Source: an uncultured Bacilli bacterium (GTDB lineage: Bacteria > Bacillota_I > Bacilli_A > RF39 > UBA660). From it: a stretch of 32,511 bases of DNA. The stretch spans positions 1 to 32,511 of the forward strand of contig CAKPCU010000013.1 in assembly GCA_934148015.1 (NCBI GenBank), written 5' to 3'. Shown here one piece after another: positions 13,919 through 22,735 of the stretch. The position numbers and the translations under genes are program-made. Numbering within the stretch: the first letter of the stretch is position 1; the number at the start of each line of letters is the position of its first letter. The notes beneath the pieces were generated by a model. That model was not told where the DNA came from and did no database searches. It saw nothing but the letters and a program-made list of their open reading frames with translations.

Positions 13919-15646
13919 ATGGCAAATAGTGGTAGTAAAATAAATAATTTAGATGAAAATCAAAGAGTAAATTATGTTAAAAATTTACTTTTTAACCATG
14001 AGTTAAATGAAGCTCTTGATATACTTTTAAAAGATGAAAATAAAAATTTATTAGCGATTAAAACTATTCTTAATGTATTAAAAGATGAATTAATCATAGA
14101 AAGAATAAAATCTCAGTGTAATATTAAAAAAGATGAAAGAACCGTATCTTTTGTATATTCTAAAATTATTAGCATTCTTGCATTTTATAATAAATCACTT
14201 ATTATGATTAAGTTTTTTAAACTGCTATCTGAAGAAGAAAAAAAGAATTTAGCATATTATGAATATCAAAACAAAACAAACGTATCGTTTAGTAATAAAA
14301 CTTTTAATAGATATTTTTCTAAGTACAAAAATGAAGCTATAAAACAAGGAGAATTATCTGATGAGGAAGTGCTTTTATTGGATGATGAAATAAAAAAATA
14401 TAATTCTATATCAAGTGGCAATAACGTAAAAAGAAATGTTTTTATATGCCTTGGTATTTTAATTATCATTTTACTAAGTGCAACTATTTATGAATTTACT
14501 CTAGTAAAAAAGTATAACGGTTTATTTTACCCAGGCATTTATTTTAATAATATTAATTTATCTGGTAAAAAGATAAGTAAGTTAGACGATATAATAAATA
14601 GTGAAAATGAAAAAATTACTGATGGCAAAATAACTATATCAAACGTTAATGGAGATTATGACTATACATATAAAGAACTTGGCATTACAACTAATAAAGA
14701 TGATATTAAAAATAAGATAATAAATTATAATAAAAATTTATCTTTAATAGATAAATTAAAAATGATAAATTTAAAAAAGAAAAGAAAAGTATTTTACTTA
14801 AAAGGAACTTATGATAAAGAAAGTATTAATAAATTTGTTATATATTTAAAGACACGTTTAGATGCTCAAGAAAGAGAAGATGGTCTTGTTGTTGATGATA
14901 AACATAATGTTTCATATGCATCTTCCGTAAATGGATTTATTCTTGATGTAGATAAAACAGTTAAAGAACTAGAAAAAAGTTTAAAGAATTTAACTGATCA
15001 AACTAAAGTAGAAGCTTATGGCACTGTTATTAAAATTGAAGATAAAAATAAAGAATTAGCATCTATAAATACTAAAATTGCAAGCTATACAACTTCTTTT
15101 AAAAATGTTGGTAATAGAGGTCATAACATAGTTTTAGCAGCCTCTAAATTAAATGGTACCGTGCTAATGAAAGACGATGAGTTTTCATACTTAAAGGTAG
15201 TTGGTCCATATAGTGCTAAAAATGGTTATTTACCAGCTCCTGCATATGTTAATAAAGTTTTATCAACTGCTAATGGTGGAGGAGTTTGTCAATTAGCTAC
15301 AACACTTTATAATGCACAGTTAAGGGCAAATTTAGAGACTATTTATAGAATAAATCATTCTTATGCCCCAGTTTATGTTCCAAAAGGACTAGATGCAACG
15401 GTATATTCTACAACTACGGATTATAAATTTAAGAATCAATATGACTATCCTGTATATATTACTTCATATGTTGTAGGAGGTAAACTAACAGTTGATATAT
15501 GGTCTAGTGATAAAACATTAGGTAATAAGACATATGAGCCATATTCGTACTTTTCAAATGGAGGATATGTTAGTTACTTAAAAGAATTTGAAAATGGTAA
15601 GTATGTAAGTCAAAAGTATTTAAATACAAGTTATTACAAACAGTAA
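13919..15646 (+). CDS. VanW-domain envelope protein with cytoplasmic N-terminal domain (575 aa)
   Basis: Residues 1-170 are cytoplasmic, helical and charged. One membrane segment follows (VFICLGILIIILLSATIYEF, ~173-192). The outer part has a region like the peptidoglycan-binding repeat often found with VanW (ISNVNGDYDYTYKELGITTN and DGLVVDDKHNVSYASSVNGF, ~245-330). The VanW domain (~395-530) carries NGGGVCQLATTLYNAQLRAN and HSYAPVYVPKGLDATVY. VanW proteins are common cell-wall proteins in Bacillota; despite the name they are not evidence of vancomycin resistance. The large cytoplasmic domain before the membrane helix is unusual. It heads an operon with two further membrane proteins, so all three probably act together at the envelope. 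Confidence 0.88.
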   Translation: MANSGSKINNLDENQRVNYVKNLLFNHELNEALDILLKDENKNLLAIKTILNVLKDELIIERIKSQCNIKKDERTVSFVYSKIISILAFYNKSLIMIKFFKLLSEEEKKNLAYYEYQNKTNVSFSNKTFNRYFSKYKNEAIKQGELSDEEVLLLDDEIKKYNSISSGNNVKRNVFICLGILIIILLSATIYEFTLVKKYNGLFYPGIYFNNINLSGKKISKLDDIINSENEKITDGKITISNVNGDYDYTYKELGITTNKDDIKNKIINYNKNLSLIDKLKMINLKKKRKVFYLKGTYDKESINKFVIYLKTRLDAQEREDGLVVDDKHNVSYASSVNGFILDVDKTVKELEKSLKNLTDQTKVEAYGTVIKIEDKNKELASINTKIASYTTSFKNVGNRGHNIVLAASKLNGTVLMKDDEFSYLKVVGPYSAKNGYLPAPAYVNKVLSTANGGGVCQLATTLYNAQLRANLETIYRINHSYAPVYVPKGLDATVYSTTTDYKFKNQYDYPVYITSYVVGGKLTVDIWSSDKTLGNKTYEPYSYFSNGGYVSYLKEFENGKYVSQKYLNTSYYKQ

Positions 15647-15665
15647 GAAAGAAAGATGTGATAAA

Positions 15666-16304
15666 ATGCTACTTAAAAAAGAAAAAAATAAATTATTAAG
15701 TATTTTATTTATTATAATAATTATATTAGGTAGTTATTTAATAATAGATATGGGTCTATATTTATTTAATATAAATAGAAAAATAGAAGTATCTTATAAC
15801 ATTATTAATAAAATAAATACTGATATGAAAAAGTTAGATGATAATATAATATTAATTAATAATATGAAAAGTAGTAATTATGATAATAAAGACTTAGAAG
15901 AATTAAAAAAGGCATTTAATGAAATAAATAATGAATTAAATAAAGAAGTATTAAGAATAAAAGATAAAAAATATACATTAATAGAATATTATGATGTATT
16001 TTATAATAAAAATAAAACTGGTAGTGATGAATATAACTCTTTAATAAAAGCTAAAGAAAAGAAAATAAAAAGTATTTTAGGTAAATACTTAAAATATGAT
16101 GATAATATGTATGATTTACTTAAAAATGATTCTTATATCAATCTATTAGAAGAAACCGTTAATAAAAAAAGTGCATATTATTCTATTGTTAAAGCAGATT
16201 ATAATTATTTTAAAGAATCAAATAAATATATTTTAAGTATATATGAAACTACAATAAAAAAATACATTAATTTAACTGATATAGCATTAAAGATTGGAAG
16301 GTAA
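15666..16304 (+). CDS. Membrane-anchored coiled-coil protein (212 aa)
   Basis: One N-terminal membrane helix (LLSILFIIIIILGSYLIIDM, ~10-29) is followed by an extended Lys/Glu/Asn-rich helical region (NIINKINTDMKKLDDNIILI, LEELKKAFNEINNELNKEVL) likely to be a coiled coil outside the membrane. There is no recognised domain. It lies 19 nt after the VanW gene and before a polytopic protein, so it probably belongs to the same envelope module. ATG at 15666 has an AAGAAAGAAAG stretch upstream, a weak ribosome site. Confidence 0.75.
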   Translation: MLLKKEKNKLLSILFIIIIILGSYLIIDMGLYLFNINRKIEVSYNIINKINTDMKKLDDNIILINNMKSSNYDNKDLEELKKAFNEINNELNKEVLRIKDKKYTLIEYYDVFYNKNKTGSDEYNSLIKAKEKKIKSILGKYLKYDDNMYDLLKNDSYINLLEETVNKKSAYYSIVKADYNYFKESNKYILSIYETTIKKYINLTDIALKIGR

Positions 16305-16308
16305 TGGT

Positions 16309-17127
16309 ATGAATAAGATTCTAAAAATATTGAATAATATATTATTTATAGTATTACCATCATTAGTCATATTAGTAGTTAACAATTATAAATATGACAT
16401 AACAAAGATATATAATAATTTATCTTATATAATATTATTTATAATTTATATACTGTTTATAGTATTTGAAGTTAAAGGTTTGTTTAATAAAAAAAGTATA
16501 AGTTATAATAAAAAATACAATATAGTAATATTTATTTTTAATGTAACTACTATTTTAATTAGCACAATATATTTAAATTTATCTTCTATTTATTTTGCTA
16601 CTTTTTATTTTCCTTTGTTTAAACAAGCTTTAATACTAGTAATTTGTCTTATGGTATTTATTATATTATATAAATCTTTAATTAATGATAAAGGTTTTGT
16701 ATATAATAATTTATTTTTTATGTTATCATGGATATATTTTTTTAATAAAATAATTAATAATTTTAAATTTGGTTTATTTACTTTAATTATATTTCTTATT
16801 ATATATTTAATTTTGCTTAAGAAAAAAGACGGTATATTATATTCTTTTGAGTATAATTCTTTAATAAAAAAGTATAACGTTATTTTTATTTTATATGTAT
16901 TTATTTATAAAATATTAATAAGTTTGTTTTATAATGTAGAGGTTATCATAAATAAATTTTTTATGGTAATAAGTACTATATTTCTTTGTTTTATTGTGTT
17001 AGCTTTTATTAAAAACATCAAAAATAAATATCTAAGAAATATATTGTTCATTTTGTATTATTTAATTATAATTTTAACTATTATAACAGGAATATTCATG
17101 TATATAATTCTTTATGTACTTAGTTAA
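16309..17127 (+). CDS. Polytopic membrane protein (272 aa)
   Basis: About eight hydrophobic stretches cover nearly the whole protein (IFIVFEVKGLF, IVIFIFNVTTILISTIYLNL, ALILVICLMVFIILY and others), with short Lys/Asn-rich loops. No family is recognised. ATG at 16309 is chosen because GGAAGG lies 7 nt before it; an in-frame TTG at 16294 would overlap the preceding gene. It is the last gene of the VanW operon, and a weak hairpin with a T-run follows. It may be a partner of the two single-pass proteins. Confidence 0.75.
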   Translation: MNKILKILNNILFIVLPSLVILVVNNYKYDITKIYNNLSYIILFIIYILFIVFEVKGLFNKKSISYNKKYNIVIFIFNVTTILISTIYLNLSSIYFATFYFPLFKQALILVICLMVFIILYKSLINDKGFVYNNLFFMLSWIYFFNKIINNFKFGLFTLIIFLIIYLILLKKKDGILYSFEYNSLIKKYNVIFILYVFIYKILISLFYNVEVIINKFFMVISTIFLCFIVLAFIKNIKNKYLRNILFILYYLIIILTIITGIFMYIILYVLS

Positions 17128-17130
17128 AAA

Positions 17131-17165
17131 ATATGTGTATAATTTATTTAGTACATATATTTTTT
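17131..17165 (+). terminator. Probable terminator of the VanW operon
   Basis: ATATGT (17131-17136) and ACATAT (17153-17158) can pair, followed by ATTTTTTC. The stem is short and the loop long, so the call is tentative. Confidence 0.4.
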
Positions 17166-17185
17166 CTTTGCAAGTAAAAAAACTA

Positions 17186-17214
17186 TTTACAAACAATTGT
17201 ATGTGTGATAACAT
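17186..17214 (+). promoter_or_regulatory. Possible pcrA promoter
   Basis: TTTACA (17186-17191) with 17 bp to TAACAT (17209-17214). The -10 is poor, but no better pair lies between the upstream stop and pcrA. Confidence 0.35.
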
Positions 17215-17265
17215 ATACTTACTTAATTAAATATATTTTTAAAATTAAATGAAAGATGGTGTATT

Positions 17266-19353
17266 ATGAATATAGATTACTTAAATGACAAACAAAAAGA
17301 AGCTGTTTTAGCAGATGATGGACCAGTTCTTATATTAGCAGGTGCAGGTTCTGGTAAGACTAGTGTTTTAACAACTAAAATAGCTTATTTAATAGAAGAA
17401 AAGGGTGCAAATCCAAAGAATATACTTGCAATTACGTTTACTAATAAGGCAGCTCGCGAAATGAAAGAAAGAATAATTAAAATGGTAGGTAGTAAGGCTT
17501 ATGATATGCAAATATCTACATTTCATTCTTTTGGTCTTAGAATAATAAAAGAAAATTATGAAAAATTAGGATATGAAAAAAACTTTACTATTATAGATAG
17601 TGATGATTCATTAACTTTAATAAAAAAGATAATGAAAGAATTAAATATAGATACTACAAGATGTAATCCTAAGTTTATTAAAAATAATATAAGTTCTTGT
17701 AAAAATGAGATGATGTCTCCTAGTCGTTATAAATCTTTAGCAGTAGATGATGTAAGTGAAATAACTTATAAAGTATATGAAAAATATCAAGAAGCTTTAA
17801 AAAGAAATAATTCACTTGATTTTGATGATTTACTTACTATGCCAGTAATGCTTTTTAATAAGTATAAAGATGTATTAGATAGTTATCAAGAATTATTTAA
17901 GTATGTATTTATAGATGAGTATCAAGATACTAACGAGGCACAATATACATTATCAAAAATGATAAGTGCAAAATATAAAAATATATGTGTAGTAGGTGAT
18001 GAAGCTCAGTCTATATATTCTTGGAGAGGTGCAAATTATAAAAATATATTAAACTTTGAAAAAGATTATAAAGATGCTAAAGTAATACTTTTAGAGCAAA
18101 ATTATCGTTCTACTAAGATGATTTTAAATGCAGCTAATAGTGTTATTAAAAATAATATTAATAAGAAAGATAAAAATCTTTGGACCTTAAATGAAGAAGG
18201 TGAAAAGATTAAGTATATTAAAGCAAATGATGAAAAAGATGAGGCTTCATATGTTACAAAGGAAATAAAAGAACTTAAAAATAAAGGTGTTAACCTAGAT
18301 GATATAGCAGTATTATATCGAACTAATGCACAGTCAAGAACGATAGAAGAAGGTTTTTTAAATAGTAATATTCCATATAGAATAGTTGGTGCATTCGCAT
18401 TCTATTCAAGAAAAGAAATTAAAGATTTATTAGCATATTTAAAGTTAATATATAATACTAAAGATGATATATCACTTCTTAGAATAATTAATTATCCAAA
18501 AAGAGGTATTGGTTCTAAAACAGTGGATAATTTAAGTATGGAAAGTGTTCTTAATGGAACTTCCATTTTTGATACTATAAAAAGTGGTAAGGAATTAGAA
18601 TTTAAAAAGCAAATAGAAGAAATGATTGATTTAAGTAATAATTTAAGTCTTACTGAAACCATTGACATGGTTTTAAACAAATCTGGAATAAAAAAAGAAT
18701 TAGAAAGTGAACGCACGCTAGAAGCTGATATTAGATTAGAAAACTTAAATGAATTTAAATCTATATCTAAGACATTTGAAGAAGAAAGTGGTATAGCATC
18801 ACTTGAGGAATTTTTAAATGAGGTGAGTTTAGTAAGTGATGTTAACGAACAGAAAAATGATGATACTAGTAAAGTTACTTTAATGACTATTCATGCTGTT
18901 AAGGGACTAGAGTTTGATTATGTATTTGTAATAGGTATGGAAGAAAATATTTTTCCACATGTTAACTCATCTTTTGAAGAAGAGGGATTAGAAGAAGAAA
19001 GAAGACTATGTTATGTTGCTATAACACGTGCAAAGAAAAAACTATATCTATTAAATGCTTTAAGAAGAACTTTATTTGGTAAAACAAGTGTTAATATGCC
19101 AAGTAGATTTATAAGCGAAATTGATGATGAATATATAGATAAACCAAGTATTAAAAAAGAGTTTGTAAGTAAATTAGATAAAACAAAGATGTTTAATCTA
19201 GATAATGGCTTGAATGTTGGTGATAATGTAGTTCATGACTCTTATGGACCAGGTGTTGTCGTTATGGTAGATAAGTCTATTGCAACAATTGCGTTTAAAG
19301 GGGTAGGCATTAAAAAATTAATGAAAAATCACAAAAGTATAAAGAAGGTGTAA
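17266..19353 (+). CDS. pcrA: PcrA/UvrD-family DNA helicase
   Basis: Superfamily 1A 3'-5' helicase for DNA repair and removal of replication blocks. Motifs in order: Walker A AGAGSGKT (residues 25-32), TFTNKAAREMKERI, FIDEYQDTNEAQY (Walker B), VVGDEAQSIYSWRGAN, LEQNYRSTKMIL, MTIHAVKGLEFDYVFVIGME and EERRLCYVAITRAKKKLY. Motif III reads EAQSIY where many PcrA proteins have DQSIY. The C-terminus (VGDNVVHDSYGPGVVVMVDK) is the Tudor-like RNA-polymerase-binding tail. At 695 aa it is slightly shorter than Bacillus PcrA. rluB starts 2 nt after it. A following ligA, the usual partner in Bacillus, is absent. Confidence 0.95.
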   Translation: MNIDYLNDKQKEAVLADDGPVLILAGAGSGKTSVLTTKIAYLIEEKGANPKNILAITFTNKAAREMKERIIKMVGSKAYDMQISTFHSFGLRIIKENYEKLGYEKNFTIIDSDDSLTLIKKIMKELNIDTTRCNPKFIKNNISSCKNEMMSPSRYKSLAVDDVSEITYKVYEKYQEALKRNNSLDFDDLLTMPVMLFNKYKDVLDSYQELFKYVFIDEYQDTNEAQYTLSKMISAKYKNICVVGDEAQSIYSWRGANYKNILNFEKDYKDAKVILLEQNYRSTKMILNAANSVIKNNINKKDKNLWTLNEEGEKIKYIKANDEKDEASYVTKEIKELKNKGVNLDDIAVLYRTNAQSRTIEEGFLNSNIPYRIVGAFAFYSRKEIKDLLAYLKLIYNTKDDISLLRIINYPKRGIGSKTVDNLSMESVLNGTSIFDTIKSGKELEFKKQIEEMIDLSNNLSLTETIDMVLNKSGIKKELESERTLEADIRLENLNEFKSISKTFEEESGIASLEEFLNEVSLVSDVNEQKNDDTSKVTLMTIHAVKGLEFDYVFVIGMEENIFPHVNSSFEEEGLEEERRLCYVAITRAKKKLYLLNALRRTLFGKTSVNMPSRFISEIDDEYIDKPSIKKEFVSKLDKTKMFNLDNGLNVGDNVVHDSYGPGVVVMVDKSIATIAFKGVGIKKLMKNHKSIKKV

Positions 19354-19355
19354 TA

Positions 19356-20075
19356 ATGGATAGAGTTCAAAAACTAATAGCAAATTCTGGATATTGTTCT
19401 AGAAGGAAGGCAGAAGAATTAATTTTAAAAAAGAAAGTTTTAGTAAATGGAAAGGTAGCTAATTTAGGAGATAAGGCTTCACTTTCTGATGAAATATTAG
19501 TAGAGGGAAACCCAATAGGGTATGAATCAAAGGAATATTTCTTATTTTATAAACCAAGAGGAGTTGTTTGTACAACAAAAGATGATAAAGGAAGAAAAAC
19601 GGTATTAGATTATTTTGATGATATTCCTAAAAGAATTTATCCAATAGGTAGATTGGATTATGATACAACTGGAGTGCTTTTATTAACTAATGATGGTGAT
19701 TTTGCTAATCTTTTAATGCATCCATCAAATAAAATAGATAAGTTTTATGTAGCTAAAGTAAAAGGAATAGTTACAGGAGATGAAATAAAAAAACTAAAGC
19801 AAGGTATTTTATTAGATGGAAGTAAAGTTTATCCATCTAGGGTAAAACTTAAAAAAATAGATAAGAAAAGTTTAACATCTATAGTAGAAATAACAATTCA
19901 TGAAGGTAAGAATCATGAGGTTAAAAGAATATTTGAAAGTATAGATCACGAAGTTTTAAAATTAAAAAGAGAATCTTTTGCTTTCATCGGATTAGGTAAC
20001 TTAAAAAGTGGTGAAAGAAGAATGTTAACTACCAAGGAAGTTAGACAACTAAAGAATTTAGCCAGATATAAGTAA
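19356..20075 (+). CDS. rluB: 23S rRNA pseudouridine synthase, RluB/RsuA family
   Basis: An N-terminal S4 RNA-binding domain (RVQKLIANSGYCSRRKAEEL, residues 3-50) is followed by the RsuA/RluB catalytic domain. The catalytic Asp lies in GRLDYDTTGVLLLTNDGDFA, then LMHPSNKIDKFYVAKVKG and HEGKNHEVKRIFESI. The length of 239 aa is typical of RluB. It converts a uridine in 23S rRNA to pseudouridine; RluB is favoured over RsuA by length and general similarity, but the exact site is inferred. It is translationally linked to pcrA and ends in a strong bidirectional terminator. Confidence 0.92.
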   Translation: MDRVQKLIANSGYCSRRKAEELILKKKVLVNGKVANLGDKASLSDEILVEGNPIGYESKEYFLFYKPRGVVCTTKDDKGRKTVLDYFDDIPKRIYPIGRLDYDTTGVLLLTNDGDFANLLMHPSNKIDKFYVAKVKGIVTGDEIKKLKQGILLDGSKVYPSRVKLKKIDKKSLTSIVEITIHEGKNHEVKRIFESIDHEVLKLKRESFAFIGLGNLKSGERRMLTTKEVRQLKNLARYK

Positions 20076-20112
20076 AAAGAAGATTGAGTCTATAAAGATT
20101 AATCTTCTTTTT
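20074..20112. terminator. Bidirectional terminator, rluB / ferredoxin
   Basis: AAAAAGAAGATT and AATCTTCTTTTT form a perfect 12-bp stem with a 15-nt loop. A-runs and T-runs on the two sides let it serve both convergent genes; it contains the ferredoxin stop codon. Confidence 0.85.
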
Positions 20113-20299
20113 CTTCACTTATAGCGCTAGTAGGGCAACCTTCCATTGCACTAATAGCATCTTCTTTTACTTCAGGATCACTAACTAATACATCTTTTGC
20201 AGTAGCATAACCATCATCATTTATTTCAAATATTTCACCACATATAGCTTGACATGCACCGCATCCAATGCAAGAGTCCTTATCAACTTTGAATTTCAT
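20099..20299 (-). CDS. fer: Ferredoxin, single [4Fe-4S]
   Basis: Small electron carrier of 66 aa. Cys10, Cys13 and Cys16 (SCIGCGACQ) with distal Cys55 (GCPTSAI) bind one [4Fe-4S] cluster. Cys20 is extra and could form a disulphide or be free. The protein is acidic, as ferredoxins are. ATG at 20299 has AGGAGG 5 nt upstream; the open frame extends 7 codons further but lacks a ribosome site there. TTGCTT (20343-20348) and TATAAT (20320-20325) with a 17-bp gap give a good minus-strand promoter. It stands alone, so the redox partner is unknown. Confidence 0.95.
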   Translation of the reverse strand: MKFKVDKDSCIGCGACQAICGEIFEINDDGYATAKDVLVSDPEVKEDAISAMEGCPTSAISEEKED

Positions 20300-20319
20300 A
20301 AAATTCCTCCTATAGCACA

Positions 20320-20348
20320 ATTATATAAAGAGCTGGAAAAAAAAGCAA
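20320..20348 (-). promoter_or_regulatory. Ferredoxin promoter
   Basis: Minus strand TTGCTT (20348-20343), 17 bp, TATAAT (20325-20320), 21 nt before the start codon. Confidence 0.65.
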
Positions 20349-20405
20349 TAATACTTTTAAAAAAATGTAAAGTATGTTATTATTTATATAGTACGGAGGT
20401 ATATC

Positions 20406-21251
20406 ATGCAGTCTAGAATGGATAAGTATCAAATAGGTGAAAATAAAAAATTTGAAAGATCGAGAAAAAACACTAAATTATATGAAGATGTATACGATGA
20501 TATATACCGTGATACTACATATAAAAATACAGAGGTTTTGGATTCAGCAAGAGAAATTAATTTAAATAAACTAAAAGATATGTTAGATAATAAATATGAT
20601 ACAAGACAATATAGGACTTTAAAAAATTATACTGGTTATGATGAAGAAAATACATCCAATCTATATAGAAGTGAAAGAAAAAGTTATGATATAAATGAAA
20701 TAATAAATGATGCAAAAAAAAGAAGAACCTTTATGGAAGAGGCTAAGGAAAAGAAAAAATATATAGATTTTACAGAGCGAAATAAAAGATATGATAAAAG
20801 TATAGTCAATTTAGAAAAAGAGGAAAAAGAGTTAGAAGAACTTATTAACACTATGGCTTTAAAAAAAGAAGAAGTGAGTGATGAACTTGATATATTATCT
20901 GATTTAAGAGGTAGTGCAAATACAGTTGTTACAAAACCAGTTGAAACAGAATTCGGTAGTCAAGAAATAACAGGTATAAATTCTACTACTAATGAAATTA
21001 CAAATGATATAGAAAAGACTTTGGTTAAAGCAGATAAAACTTTTTATACTGATTCAAATATGTTTACAAAAAATGATTTTGAAGATTTCAGCACTTTATC
21101 CAAGACTTTGGGAAAGAAAGGTAAACAAAAAAAACTTTTGATAGTAATTATTATATTAATAGTAATATTGTTATTGTTTTATTTTGGTGTTACTAAGTTT
21201 AATTTAGCAAAATATATAGATAAAATAATTGAATTATTTAAGAAGAAATAA
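20406..21251 (+). CDS. Tail-anchored coiled-coil protein of unknown function (281 aa)
   Basis: Most of the protein is hydrophilic, with Tyr/Arg/Asp-rich stretches (YEDVYDDIYRDTTYKNTEVL) and a coiled coil near residues 130-165 (SIVNLEKEEKELEELINTMA). It ends with one C-terminal membrane helix (LLIVIIILIVILLLFYFGVT, ~240-260), so the bulk is cytoplasmic. No family is recognised. ATG at 20406 has GGAGGT upstream. It lies directly before yunB. A sporulation role is only a guess from position. A short hairpin with T-run (21241-21266) overlaps the stop. Confidence 0.72.
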   Translation: MQSRMDKYQIGENKKFERSRKNTKLYEDVYDDIYRDTTYKNTEVLDSAREINLNKLKDMLDNKYDTRQYRTLKNYTGYDEENTSNLYRSERKSYDINEIINDAKKRRTFMEEAKEKKKYIDFTERNKRYDKSIVNLEKEEKELEELINTMALKKEEVSDELDILSDLRGSANTVVTKPVETEFGSQEITGINSTTNEITNDIEKTLVKADKTFYTDSNMFTKNDFEDFSTLSKTLGKKGKQKKLLIVIIILIVILLLFYFGVTKFNLAKYIDKIIELFKKK

Positions 21252-21267
21252 TACTCTTCTTTTTTTC
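21241..21267 (+). terminator. Hairpin with T-run after the tail-anchored protein gene
   Basis: AAGAAGA (21241-21247) and TCTTCTT (21256-21262), 8-nt loop, then TTTTT. It overlaps the stop codon. Confidence 0.55.
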
Positions 21268-21275
21268 ATATATTA
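21248..21275 (+). promoter_or_regulatory. Candidate sigma-E-type promoter of yunB
   Basis: CATATATT (21268-21275) matches the sigma-E -10 consensus CATACANT at all but one position. AATAAT (21248-21253) lies 14 bp upstream, near the expected -35 spacing. In B. subtilis yunB belongs to the sigma-E regulon. The AT-rich context makes chance matches likely. Confidence 0.35.
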
Positions 21276-21287
21276 TTATGTGATAAT

Positions 21288-21992
21288 ATGATAAAAAAAC
21301 TTAAAAGAAAATATATATTATTATTTATATCTATAATTATAACAACTATTATATTTCTTAATATATTAAGTAAAAAAGCCATTCCAGTTTTAGCTAGTTA
21401 TATGGAAGTACAAACCAAAAGAATGGGAATTGAAGTTTTAAGAAATACAGGAATTGAAGAACTAAATAAACTTTTAAAAAATAATAAATATTATGAAATT
21501 GTAAAAAATAATGATGGAGAAATAGAAAGCATAGATTTTGATACCACTGTTTTAAATGAAGCTTTGATTATTACCTCAAAAAACGTTAGAAAAAGACTTA
21601 AAGAAATAGAGCAAGGGAAGAATTTACCTTCTGAAATGTTTTTTGGCAATTTAGATAAAAAGAATAAAAATAAAATGGTTTATATGGTACCTATGGGAAT
21701 GATTTTTAATAATGTTTTTTTATATAATTTAGGACCTAAAATACCTGTAAAAATAGAGTATTCTGGTAATGTAGGTTTGGATGTTAAAACATCAGTTAAA
21801 GAGTATGGTATAAATAGTGCTTTAATAGAAGTATATGTTTATGTTGAAGTTACTCAAAGAACTATCTTACCCTTTACATCTAAAGATACTAAGTTAATAT
21901 CTAAAATTCCAATTGTTTTAAGAGTAGTAAAGGGAAGTGTATCTAATTATATATCAAATAATAATCCGTCATATAGTTTGCCATTAGATTAA
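21288..21992 (+). CDS. yunB: Sporulation protein YunB
   Basis: Mother-cell sporulation protein required for spore dormancy in B. subtilis. It has one N-terminal membrane helix (YILLFISIIITTIIFLNIL), then the family's YMEVQTKRMGIEVLRN, the conserved VYMVPMGMIFNNVFLYNLGP and the C-terminal half (KTSVKEYGINSALIEVYVYV, TKLISKIPIVLRVVKG). At 234 aa its length is close to the Bacillus protein. It precedes yutD here, and yunB and yutD are also near neighbours in B. subtilis, which supports the call. Together with the spore DNA-binding protein and SpoVIF in this window it indicates a spore former. Confidence 0.88.
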   Translation: MIKKLKRKYILLFISIIITTIIFLNILSKKAIPVLASYMEVQTKRMGIEVLRNTGIEELNKLLKNNKYYEIVKNNDGEIESIDFDTTVLNEALIITSKNVRKRLKEIEQGKNLPSEMFFGNLDKKNKNKMVYMVPMGMIFNNVFLYNLGPKIPVKIEYSGNVGLDVKTSVKEYGINSALIEVYVYVEVTQRTILPFTSKDTKLISKIPIVLRVVKGSVSNYISNNNPSYSLPLD

Positions 21993-22006
21993 ATTTTTGT
22001 TATAAT
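21978..22006 (+). promoter_or_regulatory. yutD promoter
   Basis: TTGCCA (21978-21983), exactly 17 bp, TATAAT (22001-22006) with TGT before it. The -35 lies inside the end of yunB. Confidence 0.75.
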
Positions 22007-22025
22007 TCTACTTGGAGGCTATTTT

Positions 22026-22301
22026 ATGGAAATGGTTATAATTAATGATAATGACTATGATATAATTAAAAATTATAAAAATGGATACAATAAAGATGAA
22101 TTTATTAGTAAGTGTACTGACTATTTTAAAGAGTTTGATTATGTAGTTGGTGACTGGGCTTATGGTAAATTGAGATTAAAGGGTTTTTATGATCATAAAA
22201 ATCCTAATTGTAAAGAGTTTAATGATATTGATAATCTAGATAAGTATATAAAAGAAAATTGTGCTTTTGATTGTGCTTATTTTGTTGCAAAAAGAAAATA
22301 A
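22026..22301 (+). CDS. yutD: YutD family protein
   Basis: Small cytoplasmic protein (91 aa) of the YutD/DUF1027 family of Bacilli, function unknown. The family core is clear: FKEFDYVVGDWAYGKLRLKG, FYDHKN, then YIKENCAFDCAYFVAKRK. The ribosome site TTGGAGGC is strong, and a near-consensus sigma-A promoter lies directly upstream, so it is expected to be expressed in growing cells, unlike yunB. Confidence 0.85.
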   Translation: MEMVIINDNDYDIIKNYKNGYNKDEFISKCTDYFKEFDYVVGDWAYGKLRLKGFYDHKNPNCKEFNDIDNLDKYIKENCAFDCAYFVAKRK

Positions 22302-22313
22302 GTGTGTTAAAAT
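22285..22313 (+). promoter_or_regulatory. Promoter of the DUF1292-like gene
   Basis: TTGCAA (22285-22290), 17 bp, TAAAAT (22308-22313). It overlaps the end of yutD. Confidence 0.55.
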
Positions 22314-22343
22314 AAAATATATAAGAATAAAAGAGGTGTTTTT

Positions 22344-22715
22344 ATGGTAACATTAAGTAGCATAGGAAGTGGAAAAAAAGTCAATGTTGGACAAAGTTTT
22401 GCTAATGGAATGTCTGCACTACAAACTAATGAGAGAGAAAAATTTGTAATAGTAGATGATGGTGGCACAAAAAAGGATGCAGAACGTTTATCTATTTTTA
22501 GGTTAAAAGACAGTGATAAGAAATACATCGTTTATACTTTTAATGAAGTTGATGAAAATGATATGATAAAATTATATGTTGCTATATTAAATGATAAGGA
22601 TGGAGTCTATTCACTTGAAAATATAACTGATAGTGAAGAGTGGACTAAAATTAAGGATGCTATGCGAAAAATTGCTAAAGATGGACAGCAAGTTTTAAAT
22701 AGTGAAAATGAATAG
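22344..22715 (+). CDS. DUF1292-like protein (123 aa)
   Basis: The segment EKFVIVDDGGTKKDAERLSI, then FRLKDSDKKYIVYTFNEVDE, with an EEW near the end (SEEWTKIKDAMRK), follows the pattern of the DUF1292/YrzB family: a small beta-rich fold of Bacillota with no known function. An N-terminal extension (GSGKKVNVGQSFANGMSAL) is not part of that domain. AGAGGTG precedes ATG 22344. It is followed 20 nt later by the Pro-rich protein gene, probably in one transcript. Confidence 0.65.
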   Translation: MVTLSSIGSGKKVNVGQSFANGMSALQTNEREKFVIVDDGGTKKDAERLSIFRLKDSDKKYIVYTFNEVDENDMIKLYVAILNDKDGVYSLENITDSEEWTKIKDAMRKIAKDGQQVLNSENE

Positions 22716-22735
22716 TATATTAGGAGGAATTTCTT

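Noticed and set aside
13919..15646. Vancomycin resistance gene because of the VanW domain
   Set aside because: VanW domains are widespread in Bacillota surface proteins, and no vanH, vanA/B, vanX, vanR or vanS gene is present.
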